DNA of 64,000 nucleotides, taken from positions 22,983,621-23,047,620 of the forward strand of contig OY821784.1 of assembly GCA_963682175.1 (NCBI GenBank), in the 5' to 3' direction. Under the pieces are notes generated by a model. The model saw only the letters and a program-made list of their open reading frames with translations, did no database searches and was not told the DNA's origin. Of the stretch, positions 42,541 to 54,434 are shown piece after piece (positions within the stretch are counted from its first letter, which is position 1; the number at the start of each line of letters is the position of its first letter). The translations under genes and the position numbers were made by a program. This DNA is from Triglochin maritima (lineage: Eukaryota; Streptophyta; Magnoliopsida; Alismatales; Juncaginaceae).

Positions 42541-43954
42541 TGTTGAACGTTTTATTTTAAACCGCAAGTGCACGGCCGCGATGAAGCGGTGGCAAGTACG
42601 GGTCGTCCTCAGGGAGGTGAGCAGTCTCTTGCTTGTACGAAATCAAGTGGCAAAGATTGGGGGAGAAAGATTTATTAAGCTACTCTACACTAAACTACTC
42701 TAAGAAGTATGAAATGTGAAAGAAGCAAACGAACGATGAAATAAGAACTAAGCTAAGAACAAAACAAGAATGCTGGAATTTCAGGAATGGAAAACCCCTA
42801 AGGGGTGGAGTGAGTTCACACAAGCAAAGAGGTGGGTGTAGAATACATTCTTTAAGCACATGAAGGTGGTGTTTATCAAGCATAGGAAGTGTCTAAATGT
42901 TATGGCAAAACCTATCAATCTATTCACCAACTTGGTTGACTAACATTTACATATGCAAGTTGTTTATTTCAGAACCTAAACAAGCATGAGAGGTGTCTAA
43001 TCATTTTGGCAAAACTCATCAAGTTATAAATTCTATCCTAAACAAGCAAGCATACATTCATGTTTTATCAACACATCAAAAATAAAGCATTCATCCCATT
43101 CTCTAATGCATGTATGTACATCTACTCCACCCCCCAAAGGGGATGAAAACTACTCACTAAACATTACACTAATTATTAAACTAAGCAAATAAAGTATATT
43201 AAAACTAAGCTAGAAATAAAAGACGATTAAACCAAAACCTGCACAAACAATAAAAGAAGCATAAACAAACAATGAAAGAAACACAAAACTTTATTGATAA
43301 AATGACTCACATTAAAAGTAGCATCCTCCTACTTTAGTGTGTGCTTCAAGGCCTCACTTCTAGTAGGAAGAATAGCCACTTAAAATATGAAGTGATTACA
43401 ATAGGAGGTGAAGAGTTCTATTTATAGCCATGGAAAAAGCTAATCCGGGACAATCCCCCGATGTGGGACTAAACAGATACCACAAATAGCCTACACATCC
43501 TCTAATACATGTGCTGGAGAAATTTGAGCGCATTTGGACCAAACGTGACCGCCAATTAGCGGTCTTAGACCGCTAATTAGCGGTCTACAGTGTCCGGATC
43601 GCTCTGGAATTTCTTGTGGGCTTTTCTGGAAGGCTTTGTTGGTATTTGATGCATCTATTTTGCATGTTGGAGCTCCGACCCAAATAGAATTGCCAAAATA
43701 CTCCCCATGATGGTGAGGAGTATTCTGTTTTGCTCTTAGGTCCTTCGGTCTTGCATTCAGGTCCTTCTTCCTTGCATCTTGGTCCACAAATCTCACAATT
43801 CAGTCCTTTTTCCCAGCTTTTGGGTCCTTTTATGCTTCATCTCTTCAAACCTATTTATTCCTGAAAACTAAACATAAAACTCGTAACATAGCATTATTTA
43901 GGTGAAAGATAATGGATATAAGATACAAATATGAGCATGAAATGATGTCAATCA
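42541..43954 (-). mobile_element. 5' LTR of the Athila derivative
   Basis: It is 1414 bp, starting TGATTGACATC at 43954 and ending CAACA at 42541. The TATA box complement CTATTTATA lies near 43417-43425. The U3 palindrome pair is at 43547-43585. Confidence 0.92.
43547..43585. repeat. U3 palindrome pair
   Basis: GACCGCCAATTAGCGGTC (43547-43564) and the perfect palindrome GACCGCTAATTAGCGGTC (43568-43585). Confidence 0.88.
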
Positions 43955-45136
43955 TGATTCTTGAATAAGGAATTGGAATCACAATCTAACTAACACTCTA
44001 TACTTGAGCACACTTGGATATGATATTGAATTGGATATGCAAGTGGTGAAGTTTAGGCTTGAGTGTTGTGGATTGAGAGCTTGAAGATGGAGAGGATTTG
44101 TCTTTGAGTATTGGATAGATAGGAAGTGTTCAACCTTCTCAAAGCAACCAAATGAGGTCCTATTTATAAGCCTTCAAGCTCATATAGCCGTTTGGGAGTT
44201 GGTGGTGAATGGACCAATGAGAATGCAAGATGTGACTTAAGCTCGTCCAAAAATCGAGACAGATTCGGTCGACCGTTATCCACACGGTAGTCCGAAACAT
44301 TGGTCTGAACTAAGAACTCGGTTGACCGATTAAGTATCGGATCACCGTTCACCAACCTCCAGTAGCTTTTATCTATTTAGCCCTAATTAAACTCGGTTCA
44401 CGGAAGTCCATTCGGTTCATCGTTCCAAGGTGGACAGTAGAATTGATAGGCGCTGATGTACTCAAGTTTGGTTGACCGTGTATACTTCGGTATACCGAAG
44501 TAGCGTGGGAATTGCGCTGACAATGCGTGGGAAGATGGTTTATCAATAACGGTCAAGTTAAATAGCCGTTGAACTCCTAAAGCAATATGATTCGGTTGAC
44601 CGAATAAAGTTCGGTGTACCGAATATGGATAAGTCAATTGGGCTTTAGGTTCTTGATTTGAATGCGACCGTTGGAGCTAAGTCCAAAACCGGTCCAGGCG
44701 GATTCGGTCTACCAAAGGTGGTTCGGTATACCGAGGTGGTTATTCCAGGGAACACCTAAAGGATTCTACACGGTTGACCGCAAGGTGTTCGGTGGACCGA
44801 ACTCTACATGATTCGGTTTACCGAGAGGGGTTCGGTTAACCGTGGCGATACGGGACAGAATCCTAATGTGCTCAAGTTTACATTAATCCTTAGGACTCAA
44901 ATTATACTAAATTACATATTGGTCCAAAGCTTGATTACATGTCTTGAGTCTTTATCTTCTTGTCCCAAAGCTCCTTAGCTTGATTCTTCGTCAACCTATT
45001 AAGATGCTTCTAAGTATACAAACATATATGCAATGCATGTAATCGTGTTTGCTCACTTTGATTGATTAGGTTGATTGATTAAGATTAGTTTAATTAATCA
45101 TCAAAATTAATATAGATTAAGGCCAAAAAGCCAACA
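43955..45136 (-). mobile_element. 3' LTR of the gag-only element, inner part
   Basis: It resumes at TGATTCTTGAATAAGG and ends at CCAACA, the complement of TGTTGG, next to the polypurine tract. It matches 47533-48714 and includes a TATA box complement (CTATTTATAAGCC, about 44160-44172) and a GGTCGACCGA-type array. Confidence 0.9.
44262..44850. repeat. GGTCGACCGA-type array in the gag-only element's 3' LTR
   Basis: About eighteen words of the forms TTCGGTCGACCG, TCGGTTGACCGA, TTCGGTATACCGA and TTCGGTTTACCGA lie in 590 bp. Many are inverted pairs a few bases apart, such as CTTCGGTATACCGAAG near 44488-44504. Confidence 0.88.
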
Positions 45137-45421
45137 ATCTCCCCCTTTTTGATGATGGCAAATCTATATCTTAATGCTTGAGTTTCAATTTAAGTTCACC
45201 CCTATTCTATATGATTGCTCCCCCTTCATATATGTACACTATGCATGTATAAGATGCTCCCCCTAACAATGTGCATAGTATGAGTAAATTGAAGCTCAAT
45301 TCTTATCATTCTCCCCCTTTGACATCAACCAAATGCAAACAATATAAGCATATGATGTAAAAGTATAGGATTTAGATAATTCTCCCCCTTAATTAGATGA
45401 TATAACATTATATGCTCCCCC
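45137..45421 (-). other. Six polypurine-like GGGGGAG tracts before the 3' LTR
   Basis: On the minus strand GGGGGAG occurs at 45139-45145, 45219-45225, 45257-45263, 45311-45317, 45382-45388 and 45415-45421. The copy at 45139 (AAAAAGGGGGAGAT) adjoins the LTR start TGTTGG and is the working polypurine tract. Repeated tracts are known in SIRE-like copia elements. Confidence 0.75.
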
Positions 45422-45672
45422 TATCACTAAGGCCTAAAAGCAATGATGTATTATATCAATAAAGCATGTAATATCCCTAGATTTGAACCAAATGTTAAAA
45501 TAGACACGATTGAGAGGATTGAAAATATTACCCAACTTTTGATCCTCGATTTTGTATTGGTTCCAATCTTCTTTCGATAGCGACGACGACTTTATAAATT
45601 CGATCCAAATGATTTCCTTGAAGCTTGGAATCGATCTTTTGTAGCTTGAGCCGATCGCTATCGATTTTCCTT

Positions 45673-47159
45673 CTAAGTACCTACAAGTGAAGATTTTGGT
45701 ACCCATTTTTGCTTGGGTCCAATCATGTTAGTTTTTGGAACCCAAATCATTTTGGTTTTAGGTGCCCAAATACTTGAGGAAATTTTATTCACTACAAAAT
45801 GCTTTCCATTCAAAGTAGTGTGAATAACATGGTTCTTAAAGTTATTAGCATAAAAACTTATACCATGTTTATCTAGTGATTGTCTTTGACTACCGATAAG
45901 CATATCAAGCATTTTCTTTCCACTTGTGAATTTTTCAAGATCCTTTTGTAATTGAACATTCTTAGCAATTAGATCTTGAATATTTTCACCACATGAAGGT
46001 TTTGCATTTTGAGTTGTAATTTCATCAATCAATTGAGTGTTCTCTAATGCAATTTTATCATGACTAGCAAGCATTTCATTCTTCTCATTCATGATAGATT
46101 CAATTTGAGATTGTAGCTCATTGATTTTCTTTCTTGTTGTTTATTCTTTTGACAAATTTTCTCAAAATTTTCAAGCAATTCATTGAATTTGTATTGAAGT
46201 TCATTATATACATTTGAATTATTTGAATCAATTGAATCGCGACTAGAGCAAGAAGATACCTCACTATCGTCATCTTCTATTGCCATGAAGCACATCGAGG
46301 CGAATTCGCCTTCAATTGATGAAGATGATGAAGTGTCCCAAGTGGCTTTGAGAGCTTTCTTCTTCTTCTCTTTTCTCTTGCTCTTCTCCTTCTCTTTTCT
46401 CCTTTCTTTCTCTTCTTTGAGAAACTCCTTAAATTGAAGTGTCGTCAATTGTTCCTCGATATCACTATCTCCTTTGATTGAATTGGTGACGGCGTGTAAC
46501 CCCAAGAATTTCTTGACTCTCTTCTCAATGTGGTCTTTCATTTGTATCTCATATGTCATGAGACTCCCCATTAGCTCCTCGACCGATAATTTGGTGAGAT
46601 CTTGCGCTTCTTCGATAGCGGTCGTTTTCTCCTCCCAATCGTCGGTGAGTGATCGGAGAATCTTTCGAGTTATTTCTCCCTTGCTAAAATCCTTGCCAAG
46701 TGCTTTAAGAGAGTTAATTATCTCGGTGAAGCGAGTGTGCATCTCACTTATGTTTTCACCGGATTGCATACGAAATAATTCATATTTATGCATGAGCAAA
46801 TTTAGCCTAGTTTCTTTCAATCTATTTGAACCCTCATGATGCATTGCTAATGTATGCCAAATATCATCAGCACTTTCACAACCTCTTACCCTATTGTATT
46901 CCCCTTCATTTAACCCACAATACAAGATATTCATAATGCGGGAATTCATCTCCACTTCCTTAATTTTGGGTTTTGTTAAGGATACAATTTCATCATCATT
47001 AGGAGGTGTATATGAGTTTAATATGAATGTCCAATATTTCAAATCATTTGATTGCACATATATTATCATTCTTTTCTTCCAATAGTCATAGTTTAACCCA
47101 TTAAACAAGGGTGGCTTAGATGTGGATAATCCTTCACAATGATTAGAAGTAGATGCCAT
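45673..47159 (-). pseudogene. gag: Copia Gag with one frameshift and no zinc knuckle
   Basis: From 47159 the frame begins MASTSNHCEGLSTSKPPLFN and GLNYDYWKKRM (DUF4219-like). It passes through the UBN2-type core (ADDIWHTLAMHHEGSNRLKE, MHKYELFRMQSGENISEMHT, KILRSLTDDWEEKTTAIEEA). It then enters a Lys/Glu-rich stretch, KEEKERRKEKEKSKRKEKKK. The usual CX2CX4HX4C knuckle that belongs here is absent. A 1-nt shift near 46130-46145 ends the 356-residue frame. The next frame (KKINELQSQIESIMNEKNEM onward, 46092-45673) continues to a WVPKTNMIGPKQKWVPK tail, which in full elements precedes the protease. Gag would package the RNA. The shift makes this copy incomplete. Confidence 0.85.
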
Positions 47160-47198
47160 GCTAAATTACGATTAAGTAAATGAAATTAGCAACCTAAT

Positions 47199-47210
47199 GC
47201 TCTGATACCA
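47199..47210 (-). other. Primer binding site, initiator-Met tRNA type
   Basis: The minus strand reads TGGTATCAGAGC, the standard copia primer site, 2 bp inside the LTR end at 47213. Confidence 0.92.
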
Positions 47211-47212
47211 AT

Positions 47213-48714
47213 TGTTAGGATCTATGGCCCTCTAATCACTATAATAAATGCGGAATTAAAATACTAATCGAAGGATTAAGGGAAGCGACAATCCAAACCA
47301 CAAAATCGTCGACACCGGAGTTTAGAGAGGTTCGGCACCCACACCCGGGTCCTAGTCCTCCTCGCAAGCCTCGCTCGATCCCCCGAGCCTCGCTTACGGT
47401 TCCACTAATCGATCTCCGTTTCGGGCCGAGACCAACGCCGTTTACAACACCGAGCCTCGCGAACAACCTCGCCTCGCTCGTGTCTCCTCTCACAACCCGA
47501 GAGGGAGCTTCCTCGAAGGTTTACAACTTGGTGATTCTTGAATAAGGAATTGGAATCACAATCTAACTAACACTCTATACTTGAGCACACTTGGATATGA
47601 TATTGAATTGGATATGCAAGTGGTGAAGTTTAGGCTTGAGTGTTGTGGATTGAGAGCTTGAAGATGGAGAGGATTTGTCTTTGAGTATTTGATAGATAGG
47701 AAATGTTCAACCTTCTCAAAGCAACCAAATGAGGTCCTATTTATAAGCCTTCAAGCTCATATAGCCGTTTGGGAGTTGGTGGTGAATGGACCAATGAGAA
47801 TGCAAGATGTGACTTAAGCTCGTCCAGAAATCGAGACAGATTCGGTCGACCGTTATCCACACGGTAGTCCGAAACATTGGTCTGAACTAAGAACTCGGTT
47901 GACCGATTAAGTATCGGATCACCGTTCACCAACCTCCAGTAGCTTTTATCTATTTAGCCCTAATTAAACTCGGTTCACCGAAGTCCATTCGGTTCACCGT
48001 TCCAAGGTGGACAGTAGAATTGATTGGGCTCTGATGTACTCAAGTTCGGTTGACCGTGTATACTTCGGTATACCGAAGTAGCGCGGGAATTGCGCTGACA
48101 ATGCGTGGGAAGATGGTTTATCAATAACGGTCAAGTTAAATAGCCGTTGGACTCCTAAAGCAATATGATTCGGTTGACCGAATAAAGTTCGGTGTACCGA
48201 ATATGGATAAGTCAATTGGGCTTTAGGTTCTTGATTCGAATGCGACCGTTGGAGCTAAGTCCAAAACCGGTCCAGGCGGATTCGGTCTACCAAAGGTGGT
48301 TCGGTATACCGAGGTGGTTATTCCAGGGAACACCTAAAGGATTCTACACGGTTGACCGCAAGGTGTTCGGTGGACCGAACTCTACATGATTCGGTTTACC
48401 GAGAGGGGTTCGGTGAACCGTGGCGATACGGGACAGAATCCTAATGTGCTCAAGTTTACATTAATCCTTAGGACTCAAATTATACTAAATTACATATTGG
48501 TCCAAAGCTTGATTACATGTCTTGCGTCTTTATCTTCTTGTCCCAAAGCTCCTTAGCTTGATTCTTCGTCAACCTATTAAGATGCTTCCAAGTATACAAA
48601 CATATATGCAATGCATGTAATCGTGTTTGCTCACTTTGATTGATTAGGTTGATTGATTAAGATTAGTTTAATTAATCATCGAAATTAATATAGATTAAGG
48701 CCAAAAAGCCAACA
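47213..48714 (-). mobile_element. 5' LTR of the gag-only copia element
   Basis: It is 1502 bp from TGTTGG (48714) to CCTAACA (47213). It is uninterrupted and nearly identical to the split 3' LTR, so the insertion is recent. Followed by AAATC (48715-48719). Confidence 0.92.
47835..48425. repeat. GGTCGACCGA-type array in the gag-only element's 5' LTR
   Basis: This is the same array as 44262-44850, with a few base differences. It includes TTCGGTCGACCG, TTCGGTATACCGA, TTCGGTGTACCGAA and GGTTCGGTGAACCG. Confidence 0.88.
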
Positions 48715-48829
48715 AAATCAACAAAACTATTTGAAAACTCGAAAAAGACATAGAACATGAATTGTTACGATTGTAGATGGTAAACTAAAATTAATTATAT
48801 AGTATAATCATTGAAAATATGAACTAAAT

Positions 48830-48841
48830 GCTTTGATAACA
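48830..48841 (-). other. Eroded copia primer binding site
   Basis: The minus strand reads TGTTATCAAAGC, two changes from TGGTATCAGAGC, one base from the LTR end at 48843. Confidence 0.65.
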
Positions 48842-48842
48842 C

Positions 48843-51021
48843 TGTAGGATTTCGTGTCCCCATATATGTATATATTTTAAAAAAAATAATATAACATACA
48901 AGATCGATTTCATATTTGCAAAAAATTTTATGTACATAACTTTGTGTTTATTCTAATATTATGTAACCCTACATTTATTAAAATAAACCACTAAGAGAGA
49001 ATCATACCTAAAGGTTCTCTAAAACCTTTTTGAAGATTCGGAGTCGCGTTGCCCGCGGATTCGTCCACGGATTTGCCTCCGAGTGTTCACCAAACTCTAA
49101 ACAAAATTAGAGAGAAATGGCTAGCCAATCAATCTCTAATAAGGTTTAGAATCAAGCTAATTATCCCTATTTAAGCTCCTGAGATTCTTATCTCTAAAAC
49201 TTAATTTTACTAAGAGATTTTCGTGGTGATTAGGGAGAGATTAATGAGAGAGATTTTTTGCATTAGTATTAAACAAGTAGGAGTAGGGGTCCTTTTATAG
49301 TCTCCCAAAATATCCTTATCAAGAGTTATTCTTTAGCCATGATATCTTGCTTATTCTCTCCTAATGTTAATCTCTAATTTCCATATAATCACCCACAAAA
49401 AAACGTTTTAATTAAATATGGAATTAATCCACCCATGATCTAATTAAGCTCTAAATAATTCAGGCAGAATCGTTCATGTTCGGTGGACCGAGTATAACTC
49501 GGTCAACCAAACCGTTCGGTTATAACACGTGTTCGGTGCACCGTGAGCTAGACGGTCGACCGAGTCCGCATGAGACAAATTCCCTGGAAGAATTCGGTCG
49601 AACCACGTCTTTTACTCGGTTTACCGTTGAACCACCAAAATCGCTCCTGGGACATAATCATCGGATGACCGGGTCACCTTTGGTCTACCGAAAATACCAT
49701 TTCTCGGTTGACCGCGCACACTCGGTTACCCGAACCCGATTGTGTAGGCACTCCAGACAATTTCGGTCAACCAATTGCGCTTACCCGTTCCCTATACGGT
49801 TAACCGATGCGAAGATACCCCGGTCGACCGAACCATGAATGGTTGACCGTGTTTGACCCGGATTTTACCAATTGTCAAATTTTGGATTTATTTCCAACAA
49901 AATTTGATCTTTTGGGGTTTTTAGCAAATTCACATCTTATGTGATATATTATCATATGTAATATTTAATTATTACACCCCATAATATACACACCTCATAT
50001 GAATTTATTATGATTCTAATTATGTCAATTCTTTTGACATATTGATTTTATTCATTCACCACATGTGTCCCATTTTCACATGAAACCTGACACATCATAT
50101 AAACTTAAAATCAAACCTCTTGTTTCCCAGTTTTGTGGTATGACCTATAGGAGGATCTAAGTCAAATCGGCAGTGATATTAAACACTTAATATCTCAGAC
50201 TATAAGCGGTATCTAGCTACACATTATAGTCACCCAATTAGCATAGATGTCTTTGTTCCACCCGAACCAAAACATGATCCATTTAGTGATGTAAGTGCAC
50301 CACTTGTGCCCGTCCCTTACCTCATGATATTAAGAATATATACAAAGTAGAAATGTGTCACCTTTGTATTATATTCATTTCTTGATCTCTTTAAGCTAAT
50401 TATAACTATGTAACTTAACTCAAGTCACATTGTGCACAATATAATTTTGCTTTATAAAGGGGCCCACTAATATCATCACTCAATTAAGAGTGGCAATGAT
50501 AATTGTTTGACTAGCTATCTTTTCCAGCACAAGTCATGTTCAACCAACTATTTCCTTTATCACTATACTCATTGATAGCTTTTGACAATAATCAAATTGA
50601 GCACTTCTTGAGTGAAAAGATATAAGTCTCATATCGTAGGATCGTGGACATAATAAAACATTAATGACACGAAACACAATTCCATAATGTTTTACATGTT
50701 AAGTCTATTGAATATATAAAAGTAATATTTTCCTCTTTTATATACTCGCGTCGTCAAGTAATTTGTAGAGCTACAACAATCGATGACCACCACGACAATC
50801 TTATCTCGGTGATTAATGTTCCATGTTAATTACCATGATTGTGAATAACTTTTGATTTATGTAAACCATTATCTTTTAGAGCTCTACGGTTAAGGACCAA
50901 ATGCCTCTTCCTTAACACTTCCAAAAGACGAATACCATAATCAAGGAACAAAATGTTTGCACCTCCAATTCATAATAATTGACATATAAAAGTAAAACTT
51001 TTAGAACACATTCCTTTCACC
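48843..51021 (-). mobile_element. Complete copia LTR
   Basis: On the minus strand it starts TGAAAGGAATGTG (51021) and ends GGACACGAAATCCTACA (48843), about 2.2 kb, next to the primer site. The 5' part matches 35000-35622. The array at 49470-49860 is of the GGTCGACCGA type. It is the only copy of this LTR here with both ends. Confidence 0.8.
49470..49860. repeat. GGTCGACCGA-type array, LTR copy 1
   Basis: Includes TTCGGTGGACCGAG, ACGGTCGACCGAG, TCGGTTTACCG, CGGTTGACCG, ACGGTTAACCGA and CCGGTCGACCGAAC. Confidence 0.85.
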
Positions 51022-52727
51022 CACTTCATGGGTCATCCACTACTCATGATCTCTTGCTTTTCTCTTCCTTAAACCATTCACAAATTGACTCATAATCCTC
51101 CTTAACAATGTTTTACCATAATTGGAATAAATCCAACCCATGATCAATAATATTCTCTTAATAATTCAAGGCAGAATCGTGCCGAACGATGGACAGAAAT
51201 CACCACTCGGTCGATCGAACCGCTAATAGTTTGATAAGTTCGGTTGGACCGTAGCTAGGTGGTCGATCGAATATTCATGTGAAAAAGTTCCTGGAAAATT
51301 TTGGTCAAACCATGTCTCACTCCGGTAGACCGTTTATTTACAAAAATTGCTCGTGGTAAATTTCAGTCGACCATGTCCCTATACCGGTCAACTGTTATAT
51401 CACCAAAAAAATTCCTCGAGATTTTCGTTTGACCGCGTATTACGCCCGGTCAACCGATCCCATTATCAAGATACGTCCTGATAATTTTTGGTCGACCCAT
51501 GCATTTCGATCTTTGTCTGATCGACCGTTCCGAAGAACTTGGTCGACCGATCTCAAAACGGTCTACCGTTTTCACCCGATTTTTGCCTTTGTCAAATTTG
51601 GATTTATACCAAACAAAATTTGATTCTTGGGGTTTTATAAATTTCATATATCATGTAACATATTATCTTATGCAATGTCAAACTATTACACCGCATAATA
51701 CATACATCTCATATAATTTATTCATGATTCTAATTATCAATTTTCGTGACATATTGATTTTATCGATTCACCAAGTGTATCTCATTTCACATGAAACATG
51801 AGACACCATATGAATACAAAATCAAGCGTATTGTTTCCCAATTTTGTGGTGTGATCTATAGGAGGATCTAAGCTATATTGGAAGTGATATTAAACACTTA
51901 ATATCACAAACTATAGGCGGTATCTTGCTACACATTATAGTTACCCAATTAGCATAGATGTATTATTCACTCGAACTAATCATGATCCATATCGTGATGT
52001 GGAGACATCACTTGTGTATATCACTTGCCTCACGATATTACGAATATATACAAAGTAGAAATGTGTCACATTTGTATTATATGTTCATTTCTTCATCTTT
52101 TAAGCTACTCATATGTATGTAATCTAACTGAAGTCACATTTTGCACATTATAATTTTGCTTTATCAAGGGGCCCACTAATATCATCACTCAATGAAGAGT
52201 GGCAATGATAATCGTGTGACTAGCTATCTTTTCCAGCACAAGTCATGTTCAACCAACTATTGTCTTTATCACTATACTCATTGATAGCTTTTGACAATAA
52301 TCAAATTGAGCACTTCTTGAGTGAAAAGATATAAGTCTCATATCTTAAAATCCAAGACACAGTAAAACATTAATGACACGAAACACAATTCCATAATGTT
52401 TTACATGTTAGGTCTATTCAATATATAAAAGTAATCTTTTCCTCTTTTATATACTCGCGTCGTCAATTATTTGCAGAGCTACAACAATCGATGACCAACA
52501 CGACAATCTTATCTCGGTGATTAATGTTCCATGTTAATTACCATGATTGTGAAAAACTTTTGATTTATGTAAACCATTATCTTTTAGAGCTCTACGGTTA
52601 AGGACCAAACGCCTCTTCCTTAACACTTCCAATAGACGAATACCATAATCAAGGAACAAAATGTTTGCACATCCAATTCATAATAATTGACATATAAAAG
52701 TAAAACTTTTATAACACATTCCTTTAA
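51022..52727 (-). mobile_element. Tandem truncated copy of the copia LTR (unit 2)
   Basis: It repeats the LTR from TTAAAGGAATGTG (52727) for about 1.7 kb, then stops short of the LTR end by roughly 470 bp at CCCACTTCATGGG. Array words are at 51170-51580. It is more like unit 3 than unit 1. Confidence 0.82.
51170..51580. repeat. GGTCGACCGA-type array, LTR copy 2
   Basis: Includes CGGTCGATCGAACC, CCGGTAGACCG, CCCGGTCAACCGATC, TGGTCGACCGATC and ACGGTCTACCG. Confidence 0.82.
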
Positions 52728-54434
52728 CCCACTTCATGGGTCATCCACTACCCATGATCTCTTGCTTTTCTCTTCCTTAAACCATTCACAAATTGACTCA
52801 TAATCATCCTTAACAATGTTTTACCATAATTGGAATAAATCCAACCCATGATCAACAATATTCTCTTAATAATTCAAGGCAGAATCGTGTCGAACGATGG
52901 ACCGAAATCACCACTCGGTCGACCGAACCGTTAATAGTTTGATAAGTTCGGTTGGACCGTAGCTAGGCGGTCGATCGAATATTCATGTGAAAAAGTTCCT
53001 GGAAAATTTTGGTCAAACCATGTCTCACTCCGGTAGACTATTTCTTTACAAAAATTGCTCCTGGTAAATTTCAGTCGACTGTGTCCCTATACTGGTCAAC
53101 TGTTATATCACCACAAAAAATCCTGGAGATTTTCGTTTGACCGCGTATCACGCCCGGTCAACCGATCCCATTATCAAGATACGTCCTGATAATTTTTGGT
53201 CGACCCATGCGCTTCTGATCTTTGTCTGATCGACCGTTCCGAAGAACTTGGTCGACCGATCTCAAAACGGTCTACCGTTTTCACCCGATTTTTGCCTTTG
53301 TCAAATTTGGATTTGCACCAAACAAAATTTGATTCTTGGGGTTTTATAAAATTCATATATCATGTAACATATTATCTTATGCAATGTCAAACTATTACAC
53401 CGCATAATACATACATCTCATATAATTTATTCATGTTCTAATTATCAATTTTCATGACATATTGATTTTGTCGATTCACCACGTGTATCTCATTTCACAT
53501 GAAACATGAGACACCATATGAATACAAAATCAAGCGTCTTGTTTCCCAATTTTGTGGTGTGATCTATAGGAGGATCTAAGTTATATTGGCAGTGATTTTA
53601 AACACTTAATATCACAAACTATAGGCGGTATCTTGCTACACATTATAGTTACCCAATTAGCATCGATGTCTTATTCACTCGAACTAAACATGATCCATAT
53701 CGTGATGTGGAGACATCACTTGTGTATATCCCTTCCCTCACGATATTACGAATATATACAAAGTAGAAATGTGTCACATTTGTATTATATATTCATTTCT
53801 TGATCTTTTAAGCTAATCATATGTATGTAATCTAACTCAAGTCACATTGTGCACATTATAATTTTGCTTTATCAAGGGGCCCACTAATATCATTACTCAA
53901 TTAATAGGGGCAATGATAATCGTTTGACTAGCTATCTTTTCCAGCACAAGTCATGTTCAACCAACTATTGCCTTTATCACTATACTCATTGATAGCTTTT
54001 GACAATAATCAAATTGAGCACTTCTTGAGTGAAAAGATATAAGTCTCATATCTTAGGATCCAAGACACAGTAAAACATAATGACACGAAACACAATTCCA
54101 TAATGTTTTACTTGTTAGGTCTATTCAATATATAAAAGTAATCTTTTCCTCTTTTATATACTCGCATCATCAATTATTTGTAGAGCTACAACTATCGATG
54201 ACCAACACGACAATCTTATCTCGGTGATTAATGTTCCATGTTAATTACCATGATTGTGAATAACTTTTGATTTATGTAAACCATTATCTTTTAGAGCTCT
54301 ACGGTTAAGGACCAAACGCCTCCTCCTTAACATTTCCAAAAGACGAATACCATAATCAAGGAACAAAATGTTTGCACATCCAATTCATAATAATTGATAT
54401 ATAAAAGTAAAAAATTTAGAACACATTCCTTTCA
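52728..54434 (-). mobile_element. Tandem truncated copy of the copia LTR (unit 3)
   Basis: It starts TGAAAGGAATGTG at 54434 and shares unit 2's truncation point. The repeat period between the CCTTT(C/A)ACCC landmarks is 1706-1707 bp. Array words are at 52890-53290. Confidence 0.82.
52890..53290. repeat. GGTCGACCGA-type array, LTR copy 3
   Basis: As 51170-51580, with CGGTCGACCGAACCG better preserved at 52917-52931. Confidence 0.82.

Larger units (their letters stand above)
39341..43954 (-). mobile_element. Internally deleted Athila-type derivative with gag
   Basis: The element is flanked by TGATT (39336-39340 and 43955-43959). On the minus strand it has a full 5' LTR (43954-42541), primer site, leader and an intact gag. 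After that come the first ~80 residues of pol, a second short copy of gag sequence (39395-39595) and only the last ~54 bp of a 3' LTR (39394-39341). RT, RNase H, integrase and ORF3 are missing. Both joins lie at short shared words, so template switching or later deletion made it. Confidence 0.9.
39016..48714 (-). mobile_element. Gag-only copia element (TR-GAG-like), split by an insertion
   Basis: On the minus strand the order is 5' LTR (48714-47213), primer site (47210-47199), gag (47159-45673), a run of polypurine motifs, then 3' LTR (45136-39016). Target copies AAATC flank it (39011-39015 and 48715-48719). Protease, integrase, RT and RNase H are absent, so the element would need enzymes from a relative. 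The 3' LTR is interrupted at 39340/43955 by an Athila derivative. With that removed, both LTRs are about 1.5 kb. The layout matches the 'terminal-repeat retrotransposon with GAG' class. The gag wording and G-rich tracts suggest a SIRE/Maximus-like parent. Confidence 0.9.

Noticed and set aside
44398..44637. 79-residue frame duplicated at 47994-48215
   Set aside because: It is the same LTR sequence in both LTRs of the gag-only element, not a gene.
49476..49838. 120-residue frame
   Set aside because: It is a translation of the palindrome array within a copia LTR.
44262..53290. GGTCGACCGA arrays as a CRISPR array
   Set aside because: Units are degenerate and irregularly spaced, lie in plant LTRs, and have no cas genes; the resemblance is superficial.
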